Positions 12,148 through 21,800 of a stretch of DNA of 64,000 nucleotides are shown here, piece by piece. Below the pieces are notes generated by a model. The model did not search any database. It was given only the letters and a program-made list of their open reading frames with translations, and was not told the DNA's origin. Origin of the DNA: Hygrocybe punicea (Eukaryota; Basidiomycota; Agaricomycetes; Agaricales; Hygrophoraceae); assembly GCA_963556145.1 (NCBI GenBank), contig OY744462.1:5208001-5272000 (forward strand), written 5' to 3'. The position numbers were made by a program, and so were the translations under genes. Position 1 is the stretch's first letter; each line of letters starts with the position of its first letter.

Positions 12148-12222
12148 AGATCATTTAGTTTAATGGAATAATGGGTACATATCATATCAGAAGTCGTGGG
12201 TTCAATTTCAGTCAAATTTGTT
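12148..12222 (+). other. degenerate tRNA-like or SINE head
   Basis: An A-box-like TTAGTTTAATGG (12155-12166) lies 43 bp upstream of a B-box-like GGGTTCAATTTC (12198-12209), the spacing found in tRNA genes. The acceptor and T stems do not pair well, so this is not a functional tRNA. It may be the pol III promoter of a tRNA-derived SINE or an old tRNA pseudogene. Confidence 0.35.
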
Positions 12223-12991
12223 TTTCCTGATGGAGCTTTTTCTTTTTACTTTTTATGCTCACATTACCTCATATCCCATATTTGGTTAGTGCCAGTCAGT
12301 TGGTGCTGGGCACCACTTCAAGGGTAGCCTAAGGTTGGCAACTGAGTGGTGCTGAGCATGAGGTCCCCTTTTTGGCCTTGGGTTCACTTTGTAAGCACAC
12401 TCAGGACATCATTTTTCAGGCTGGCCTCAGGCCAGCCATTCTGTCTGGCTGTGTACATTATTCATTTCTTATCTCATGTGTCACTACTTGAAATCACTGC
12501 CCACTGTTGCTGTGTACTACAGGTGACCTCATGAAGTCATTGTCTCCTTGCAATATGAGAGGCTACATGATTTATATGGTTTATGAAGTAGTTACAGTGC
12601 TAGTGATGGACAGGTCCAGTTCTGTCCAGTTCTCAGCCAAATTTGGTAAACCCTGGACTGAACCTTATGTCCAGTTCTACTTAGGTACAGAACCTTGGAC
12701 TGAACCATCGGTTCTGGTTCTTTCAGGTCCAGTTCCAGTTCAGGCTTCCTAGAACCAAGAACCAAACCTTAAGTATGGATATTTTTGCATTTTTTATTTT
12801 TCGGCTTACACTCAGGTATGTCATGGGTAGTAAAACAATGTATTTTAAGTAGTATTAATAGATTCTTGAAGAAAAAAAATATGGTGGGACAGAGTGCCCA
12901 CCCTCACCCCTGCTTCGCCCCACAGGGTCACAGATGTCTCCTGCCATTCATGCTGCCCGGTGTTGCAATCCACCACCCCATCTGCCACCAT

Positions 12992-14077
12992 TAGGGTTGA
13001 CCACGGGTGTGGTACGGGTTGGGTTTGCCAATACTGTACCCGCACCCGTGAAGACCGTACCCGTGACGGGTAGCACCCGCCACGAACCGTACGACCCGTG
13101 GGTGCTACAGGTCTGTGGTGGGAGCTCGTTCCGTCCTGGTCATTGTCGACCTTGCGAATGCCTCGCCATGTCAATTGACATGCGGCTGACGCGGTTCGCG
13201 AGGTCATTTGAGGGGGGGTCATGGTTCTGTCAACATTGTTGACAGTCCCCATGGCCCTTCATCCCCTGGCCCATCCTTGTCCCACATCGCGTCGTTGCCG
13301 ACCTCGTCACCGTTGGCCAATCGGCTGGTGTCGTTGTGGCCATCGTCGCCCTGGCCGTCATTGTCCTGGCCGTCGTCGTCCCGGCTGTCATGGTCCTGGC
13401 CGTCGTCATCCCGGCCGCCATCGTTGTGGCCATCGTCGTCCTGGCCATCATCGTTCTGGCTGTCGTCATCATGGCCGTCGTCCATTGTCGTCCTGGCCCT
13501 GGCCCTCGTCGTCATAATCCCGGGCCCTCGTCGTCCACATCCACCTCGTCCTATCCGCGTCGTCGTCCCCATCACCGTCACCATCCTTGCTATGGTATTC
13601 CATGTCGTTTGCATTGCCACAGGCCGCTTGACTGCTGCCGCCGTCTTCGCATACACGTTGGCCTGCGTTTTGACGCCATTAGGCCGCGGGCTCGCACTTG
13701 CGACTTGGCAGCGGCGTCGTGGCTTTGAGCTGGTGTTGGTGCCCGATTGGCTGGGCGTTGGTGCCGGCATTGTGGGATCACGGTCTGGGACGCGTTTAGA
13801 CGCGTCCTCTTGCGGGTGTGGGGTTTTGGGTTGGGGTTTTCGTGGTGGTATGGTAATTCAATATTATCTAAGAAAAGATAGTCAGTTTAATGTCAAATAC
13901 AAAAGAAATGTACCTGAGGGCACGTAGCCCTGTTGTTGTCACCAACCCGTCGAAAACTGCGGTGTCGCGGGTACGGGTCACGGTTTGGTTGTGGGTGCCA
14001 AATTTAACAACCGTACCCATACCCGCGCCACCCGTGACCTAAAAACCGTGGGTAAACCCATACCCGTGGTCAACCTT
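12992..14077. mobile_element. hAT-like non-autonomous element (1.1 kb)
   Basis: The termini TAGGGTTGACCACGGGT and, inverted, TAAGGTTGACCACGGGT are near-identical. The flanks GCCACCAT (12984-12991) and GCCACCGT (14078-14085) form an 8 bp duplication with one mismatch. Subterminal ACCCGTACCCG-type motifs occur at both ends. The interior (13300-13510) is a minisatellite of GGCCGTCGTC-type units that opens a 239-codon ORF (13208-13927) made of SWPSSS-like repeats; I judge that ORF an artefact. Nested in 12601-25513. Confidence 0.75.
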
Positions 14078-14085
14078 AGCCACCG

Positions 14086-15022
14086 TTCGCCATCCATTCA
14101 CGCCATTGGGCATGAATGCACTTGAGCAAGGGGGGCAGTTGCTGCTGTGGTTGTTGCTGCTGCTGTCACTGCCACGGTTGCTGCTGCTGTGCCGCTGCCA
14201 TAGTTGCTGTGGTCTGTGGTTGCATTGGCCTTGACGTGTCATTTCCATTTCAATTTCTGTTTCCATATCCATATCCGTTGCCATTAGCATCAGAGGCATT
14301 GGCATCATGGCTAGTGCTGTGGTGGTGGTGGTGAGTGGTTGTCAGCGTCGCTAACTCTCCGCTAGAAGAAAGTTAGAATCAGTAGTACATAAATTATTAA
14401 TAAAAGAGGACTTACTGTGGCAACACCCCCAACCCTCCCTGCCGCCATCTGTTCACGCCATTTGGTGTGAGTGCTGGCCACCAGCGCCTGAGCAAAGGGG
14501 CCAGTTGCTGCTGCCATCACTGTCATTCGTTGTCCATTCACGTCATTGGGCATGGATGCTGGCCACCAGCGCTTGAGTGAGGGGGCTGGTTGCTGCTGTG
14601 GTGGTGGTGGTTGCCACTGCTGTGATTGCTGCTGCTGCTGCTGTTGCCGATGCCGATGCCGATTCCATTCCCATTGGCATCTGTTGGTGTTGGCATCGTG
14701 GTGTCACTGCTGGTGCTGTGGTAGCGGCAGCGGCAGGATGTGTTGTTGTTGTTGTACCTTGGCCAGCACCACTCCTGCTTGGTGGTGTTGCCATTGTCGT
14801 CACTGTGGTCATTGTGGTCAGGGTCAAAAGAGTGTGGCAGGCCCCAGACCTGAGCCACGGCTCACGGCTTAGGTCATTGTCACCATCAGCCCAGTTCCAC
14901 TGTCATTGTGCTGCCAGATGGCAGTGGAGGTCGTCACCACCATTGTTGTTGTGTGACGCTGGTGGTGGTAGTGGTGCCATCATCATCATCGCTGTTGCCA
15001 TTGCCCTGCTGCCAGTTGGCGG
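14086..15022. repeat. GCTGCTGTGG-rich minisatellite-like region
   Basis: At least three diverged units of 50-60 bp start with CGYCATTKGG and end GGTTGCTGCTGTGG-like (near 14098, 14455, 14540). ORFs on both strands are low complexity (runs of C, A, V or T) and are not called as genes. Confidence 0.5.
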
Positions 15023-15169
15023 TGTAGTAGTGGTGCCTGTCCTATCACGTGACCTGAGTCCCACGGTTGGTTCCCTTATCTAGCAGTTGCCTGTAGTAGA
15101 CAGATCCTATCCTATCCCATTCCGACTGATTCCTTGTCTGATTCCGTGAGCACCCTCGGACCCACTCCA
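15023..15169 (+). repeat. SINE-like repeat S, copy
   Basis: A 147 bp copy nearly identical to 24991-25137, from TGTAGTAGTGGTGCCTGTCC to CCCACTCCA, and a diverged inverse of 7571-7724 and 9132-9290. Confidence 0.65.
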
Positions 15170-15204
15170 TCGTGGTGATGAGAGCACAATTCAACCCACG
15201 CAGC

Positions 15205-16413
15205 TAGTGATGGGGAAGTTCGGTTCGGTCCGGTTTTCGGCCTTTTTGCCCCAAACCGAAACCGAACGGTTCGGTTCCTACCAAAAAATCCCAAACCGAA
15301 ACTGAAACCGACGTAAACGGTTTACGTCGGTTTGGTTTCAGTCCAGACGCGGTCTGAACCGCGAACCGCGTGGGCTGGGGGCCCTCCCTCCCATCTGACC
15401 TCGCAAGAGCGCTGCACACGTCAATCGATGTGGCTAGCCTCATTACGAGGTGGGATTGGGGGTTGGTGGGCTGCACGGCCCTGTCCTAGCGAAACACACG
15501 CGTCGAACGTGTGTGTTCCGCCTCGGCTGTTGTCGATTGGGTGTGGTGGTGGTGGTGGTGATGCCCTGACGCGTCAGACGCATTGTGCACGCGACGACGG
15601 GCGTGTTGGCCCCGCGTTGGTCCTGCGTTGGTTGTTTTCGGCGAGCGCGTGGTGGTGGCGTATGGGCCTCTCCGCGTGGGTGTCCCGACGCGTCATGCGT
15701 GTTGTACATGCGCGGCGGGCGGGTTGACCCCGCGTTGGCCACATTGGTGTTGCATGGTGGTGGTGGTGGTGGTGGTGTTGCGTGGTGGTGGTGGTGTTGT
15801 GCCGCGTTCCGTTATATACAAATAAAATCAATAAAAGAAAGAATAAAAATAACATACCACGAAGGAGCGGGGGTGGATGCACCACCCCCCGCTGCTCGAC
15901 AACTGCCACTCCACCCCGTTCACGTTCGTTTGCATGCGCGCGCGTTGGAGGCGTTGGCGTGTCCGGTGCGGCATTGATCACTGCTGTCGTGGTTGTGGCC
16001 GTCATGGTGGCAGTCGCTGTCATTGCCGTCATGGTGGTGTGCGTCAACCTGTAATGTGTTAATGCGTTAGTTAAGTTTGAATAAATATAAATAAAAAACA
16101 TACGAGGGCGGCAGGGAGTACCCCGCCGCCTGTTTTGTCAACCTCGGGTGCTCCATCGTCCTCGTTTGGCGTACATCGGGGGTGTTGTTGGTGGGGGTTG
16201 GTGAATTTGGGTGACTTTCAAAGTCAGCGAAGTACTGTCGGTTTGCGGTTCAAACTCAGTTTGAAACTGTTTCAGCCCGCGGCCAAATCTCCAAACCGGA
16301 GACCGAACCATTCGGTCTCAGCCGAAATTTCCCAAACCGAAACCGAAACCGGCAGTTTCGGTTCGGTCTAAACCGGGTTTGGGTCGGTCTGAGACCGAAC
16401 TTCCCCAACACTA
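15205..16413. mobile_element. hAT-like non-autonomous element (1.2 kb)
   Basis: The termini are TAGTGATGGGGAAGTTCGGT and, inverted, TAGTGTTGGGGAAGTTCGGT. The exact 8 bp duplication CACGCAGC lies at 15197-15204 and 16414-16421. Subterminal regions are rich in CCAAACCGAAACCG-type motifs in opposite orientation. The interior is GTGGTGGTGG-rich and noncoding by eye. Nested in 12601-25513. Confidence 0.85.
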
Positions 16414-16421
16414 CACGCAGC

Positions 16422-17797
16422 TAGACGAGACCACCACATTCCACTCGCACCAAGATTTTTACACAGAACCAGTGATTTTTCGAGCACAGAGCACCCCCCT
16501 GAGACCCCACCCGCGCGATTCCCCGCAGCACCCCCATGAAAAACCCCACAGAAGACAGTCTCCGAAAGCCCCAGTACCTCGTTCGTATCCTGCTACACGC
16601 CCCGTGACCACCCTCACGACTTTTCGCCCATCTTCACCATTCCGCACAGCCACCTTGCGCAGCCACATCACCAGCTTTGCCCACCAAAAACCCAACCAAC
16701 CACACCCAACCATGGCACCCCACGCTCCTTACAAGACCCCCACGAGGCTGCCGAGCCGGACGACGTATCCAACAACGCCGTCGTGCAGCCAGGTGCGCCC
16801 TCGATATCACCGTCCCCGTGTTCGACTCACCATTTTTCATTCAGACGCCCACAGGTTCACTACTGAATACACAGACGCTCGAGACCCCCCCGCATTCATA
16901 CAGCGGCCCCACGAGCCACTCCATCACCTACCCTGTCTTCAGCATCTCCGTTTTCATGCCCACCCATCCATTACCACATCGCCCAACCGCCACGTCACCA
17001 AATCGACTGGCAAACCTCACCCACGTCGGCACCTTCTTCCTCGATCCCATGGGCCCGGCGCAACATGCCCACGTCCACTCCCTCGCGCCTGCCATCTCCA
17101 TGCCAACCCAACGGCCCACACCCGCGTGAACGACGTGTCCAAACCCACCCAACGAAACGAAACAACGGGCTACCCACGTGAGAAGCCGCGGACCCCACAT
17201 TAACTCGCTTTATGGCCCCGCACGCCCGTTTCCAACATCATCGACCTTGACCGTGCAAGCTCCAGGCAGCAAAACTGGCCCAACGCCATTAGCACATCCC
17301 ACCCCTCCATATCCCGTTTACACACACGTGGCCCCACGTCCCAATCCTCCACACGTCTACGCAACACCCCAACAACCTATCCACGCAATACGACGATCCC
17401 AAACCACGTGCCCAATGACCCGAACCCATCCGCCCCGCCCCCATGGCCATGGCCCCACCCACGCGACGTACCACAACGGCCGTACCCCAAGCGTTCTCAT
17501 TCGTGGCCTCGCCCACGCATCATATGGTGGCCCCACGTCCCCTCGCGTCGACCTATGCCCAAAGATTCACCCCCTGGCCCCGCGCCATGCCATGCCGCTT
17601 CCTTTTCCACATTCTACCACTATTTCCCCACCTTTTTTTCACTATGATCCACCATTATTAGATCCATCTGGGGTAGACTAGCCTATACCCGTTTTCTTTT
17701 CTTTTCTTTTGTGTGCTTTGTGTTCCCCTTCTGTTTCCTGCTTTCCTTCCAGCCCCTTCAGCTTCCTCCCCTTGTTTCTGCTCTCTTTGTTTTGCTT
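16422..17797. other. C-rich, strand-skewed region without recognised gene
   Basis: The plus strand is dominated by CCCAC, CCACC and ACCAC runs and is poor in G. This opens ORFs of 274 (16379-17203) and 167 codons (17178-17681) rich in P, H, T and R. They show no domain and the first starts inside the neighbouring hAT-like element, so I do not call them as genes. Confidence 0.45.
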
Positions 17798-17802
17798 GTC
17801 TT

Positions 17803-18368
17803 TGTTACGGATCGCTGTTCGTATAGCGGCGAACTCCGGTAACAATAAACCAAACGAGGATGTGTATATAGAGAAAAGCAAGTATAAACGGATAAGAGAG
17901 GAGAGGTATCTGGGTTTCGTGGTAGCGATCGGGGGAAGAGTAGCTATACTAAACTTAAAGTTATTGACTACGAATGTCAATGATTATATACTAGTGAACA
18001 ACTTCAGGGCCGGCTTCTTCGTCATGCGTGGCTGCGTGGAGGATAAGCTCCGGGATGAACGGCGTCTTGCTTGGCTTCGTGGTCTATGCGTTTTGGGGTG
18101 CCAACGAGGTGGCCAACGGCTGTGTTGCAGGTCCGGTGTCAGCAAACAGCTGATCCGATGATTGTGTTGCGCGGTGTTATTGAGTGCTTGAATCAACGTG
18201 TATGATGTATCCGCGGTGATCGGTTGATGAGGGTAATCACGGGGATTGGGATACCATCGTTGGTTGTCTTCGACGATGTTCCGGACCCAGGTTATGATGT
18301 TGTCTTGTGACGTTGAGTCAGGGACGTCGGGGTCGGAAGCGGGGGTTAAATCGGGGTAAAACGTAACA
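17803..18368 (-). repeat. 3' LTR of the chromovirus
   Basis: 566 bp, TGTTACGG...CGTAACA. Because the element reads on the minus strand this is its 3' LTR. It also encodes the C-terminal half of ORF3 (stop at 17984). Confidence 0.95.
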
Positions 18369-18748
18369 ATACCCCCGGAACAAGGGGAATTGTCCCGATT
18401 AACCGGAGGGAAAACGGAGTCATACACAGCAGCACAGTCGATGAATTCGCGGTAGGGATCTACGGGATCATCGGTGAACCAGACGGGAACGGTGGGAGGG
18501 ATAGCAGGAGGGGGAGGCCCAATGGGACGCACGGAGTAGAAGGATCGTGGGGCGAAGAACGGGTCAACGCCAAGATGGGCGATGGCCGTCGTTGGATGAA
18601 CGGAGCTGAAGGAAGAGGGTCGCATGAGGTCAACAGCGAAGCGAACACTACGATCGCAGAGGCGGCATTTCGAGCGAGGGATGCGAAAGCGAGGAGGAAG
18701 AAGACGGTAATAAGGGGAAGAAGGGAGATAAACGTCAGAGGCAGACAT
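17984..18748 (-). CDS. chromovirus ORF3, unknown protein overlapping the 3' LTR
   Basis: This 254-codon ORF starts 79 bp after the pol stop and runs into the 3' LTR, so roughly its last 128 codons are LTR sequence. The protein has one CRLC pair near residue 30, a proline run (PPPPAIPP) and a basic serine-arginine tail. I recognise no domain, transmembrane segment or signal peptide. Its position recalls accessory genes reaching into the 3' LTR of some retroelements. It may be translated from a spliced or internal mRNA, or may be fortuitous, though 765 bp open in young DNA is suggestive. Confidence 0.45.
   Translation of the reverse strand: MSASDVYLPSSPYYRLLPPRFRIPRSKCRLCDRSVRFAVDLMRPSSFSSVHPTTAIAHLGVDPFFAPRSFYSVRPIGPPPPAIPPTVPVWFTDDPVDPYREFIDCAAVYDSVFPPVNRDNSPCSGGIVTFYPDLTPASDPDVPDSTSQDNIITWVRNIVEDNQRWYPNPRDYPHQPITADTSYTLIQALNNTAQHNHRISCLLTPDLQHSRWPPRWHPKTHRPRSQARRRSSRSLSSTQPRMTKKPALKLFTSI
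18369..18382 (-). other. candidate polypurine tract
   Basis: On the minus strand the bases just before the 3' LTR read TTCCGGGGGTAT. The G5 run 3 nt from the LTR is the only purine-rich candidate for plus-strand priming and is weak. Confidence 0.35.
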
Positions 18749-18829
18749 GGGGAAGAAGGCAAAGAGCGAAAAAAGGAAATAAAAGAGAACAGACGATATA
18801 TACGAAAGGGAAGATTAGGGCCGGCACAA

Positions 18830-21800
18830 CTAATAAACAAGGTGATCGGGGTTTACGGGGTGATCGCGTGTGAACGAAGAAGGAAGCAACGAAAAACGAT
18901 GAGGGGTAGAAATGTCATAATCATGTGAAAGGGCGGCGGAGGGGATAGGTGATGGAAGGCGATAGTAATGTACGATAGGGAAAGCGTATGGACAAACTTT
19001 GACACGGGTGTTGAAGTCGGAATTGCCAATGCCTTTGTCGTCGGCAATTACGGCAGGAGCAATGATTGGGAGGGCAATTTCGATGATGGCGGTGACAGTG
19101 TCGACGGGGGCGGTTTCGTAAAGGTAGGCGTGGGTGATATTATTGGGGAAGATGTATTTTCGGAATTCGTGGTTCTTTGTACGATTGGCGATGAGGGTGG
19201 CGTTTTTGGGATATATAGCAAGTAAAATGGAAGAAGAAGAAAAAGGAGGGATAACGGAAGGGGGAAGAGTAAAAAGGGAACGGAGAGATAAAAAAGATGG
19301 AGCTTTGGGATGTAATCTATGGAAGTCGTTGACGAGATCCTGGCAGTATGTGGTTTCGGATGCCGGGATCCAGGAATCTTCGTCGCGGGGGTAATCGAGC
19401 CAATGAACTAAGTAATATAATTTATTTCGGCGAATACGGGAGTCGAGAATATGTTCTATTTCGTAATGGTCATCATTGTCGATGATTTCAGGGGGAGGTC
19501 GAAGATGGTATTTTTGTTGAATAGTTGAAGAAGGAGGTCGAAAAGGGGAGAGGAGAGCGACGTTGAATATGGGGAAGATTTTCCAGGTTTTCGGTAATTT
19601 CAGTTTGTACGATGAAGAACCGATTTTGTCGAGAACGGTAAACGGACCGAATTGCTGATTATCAAGCTTCTTGCTAGGTCGATCTGTAGTTAAATTCTTT
19701 CCGTTTAGCCAGACTTTGTCACCAGGGGAAAAGACAATTTTCTTGACATGACTGTCATATTTATCCTTCATTGTTTGCTTCGTGACATCCGCTATTTCGC
19801 CGATCTTTTGTTGTATCGTTTTCATTCGTGTAATGAAATCATGAACGGCTTCGTTTGCGATGGGTGTGTGTATGTCAGGTATGAGACCTGTCCATGGATG
19901 TTGTCCTTGTGTTGCAAAGAAGGGGGAAGTTTTGATGGCGGAAGATTCGCGATTGGCTAATGCAAATTCTGCGAGGGCAAGCCATTCATGCCAATCGTCT
20001 TGTCGATAATTGGTGAAAAATCGAAGGAAAATTTCGAGTTCTTGGTTCATCCGTTCCGTTTGTCCATCAGCACGTGGATGATATGCTGTCATTGGGTGTC
20101 CTTTGATACCGATCAGGGAATATAATTCGGTGATAAACCGTGAGACGAAAACAGAACCACGATCGGAGATGACAAAGCGTGGCATGCCGAAACGTTTGAA
20201 GACATGATCACGGAATAGTCGTGCCCATCCTTCCGAAGTCAATGTCGTATTTGTGGCAATAAATATGGGATGTTTCGACCGCTTATCGACAACAACTAGA
20301 ATGGCGTCAAAGCCATGTGACTCTGGTAGGGGACCAATCATGTCGACGGAAATTGTATGCCAGTTAAAGGGTGGTACGTCATGAGGGAAAAGTTGTCCAT
20401 GTTGTTTTCCACGTTGTGGTTTATTCTGTTGACATCCTGTACAACCATTGACATAACGTTCTACATCTTCGCGTATAGTTGGCCATGTTGTTGTCCGTGA
20501 AATCAATTCGATTGTTTTGTCACGGCCGGGATGACCGGCGGTGGGATTGTCATGATGGAGGGCAATAATGTTATCGTTTGTAGGAGAAGTATGCAATATT
20601 TGACGGATCACTTGTTCTGGTGGGATGAACAATGAGTTAGGAAGACCAATCATACCTGTATTGTCTATTTCTTTTGGCTTGTGATCGACACGTCGGGAAA
20701 GGAGATCGGCTTTTTTGTTTTGTGATCCTTTTCTATACAACAAGCGGAAATTGTAATCTTGTAGGGATGCAATCCATCGTGCTTGTCGTCTTGTGAGGTC
20801 TTGTGGTTTTCGGTAATATTCAAGATTTCGATGATCGGTGAAAACATCAACCTGTTCTTTTGCTCCGAGTAGGAAATGACGCCATTCCTCAAAACTTCGT
20901 ATAATCGCGAGCAATTCTTTGTCGAAGATTTGATAGTTACGTTCTGCTGGTGACATTGTTGTCGACATATACGCGACAGGTCGGAAAAGCCCATCAGATT
21001 GTTCTTGTGACAAAATAGCACCTATGGCATAATCGGAGGCATCACATTCGATGATGAATTTTTTATCGGATGTAGGTAGGACAAGGATAGGATCGGTTGT
21101 GATGATTGTCTTCAATCGATCGAATGCGTTCTGTTGTTCTTCCGTCCAATCCCATTTTGCTTTTCCTGTTAACCTATGTAGAGGAGCAGCGATTTGGGAA
21201 AAGTTTTCGACGAAACGACGATAGAAATTCAGAAAACCGATAAACCGTTGCAATTCGGTGAGATTAGTAGGAACTGGCCAATCCGTAATTGCGTTGGTTT
21301 TAACGGGATCCATTTGGACTTGTCCTTCACCGACGATAAGGCCGAGATAATCGACTTTTGGTTTATCGAATGTACATTTCTTGGGTTTCAGGAACAAGTT
21401 GTTTTCCCGAAAGATCTTCAGGACTTGTTTCGTACGTCGTTGATTTTCCTCCAGTGATTTTGAGAAGATCAAGATGTCATCCATGTACACCAAAAGCCAG
21501 CCTTCACGAATTTCGTATCGAAAGACATGGTTCATCAACCGTTGGAACGTTGGTGGTGAATTCTTCAACCCGAAGAACATCACAGTTGGCTCAAATAGAC
21601 CTTTCGGGGTTAGGAAAGCGGCTTTGTGCTCATCGCCTTCTTTGATCCGGACATTATTGAAACCCCACCGAACATCGAGTTTTGTGAAGAATTTTGCTTC
21701 AGCAAGTTGATTGATGATGTCATTAATCAACGGTAACGGATACTTGTCATCAACCGTCCATGAATTTAACCAACGGTAATCCTGTATTGGTCGTCGTTCG

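Noticed and set aside
12148..12222. Functional tRNA gene
   Set aside because: A- and B-box spacing is right but the acceptor and T stems do not pair; kept only as a tRNA-like relic.
13208..13927. 239-codon ORF inside a hAT-like element
   Set aside because: It is a translated minisatellite (SWPSSS repeats); the opposite strand is equally open, and no domain is present.
16379..17203. 274-codon plus-strand ORF
   Set aside because: It begins inside a hAT-like terminus, is composition-driven (P, H, T, R) and matches nothing.
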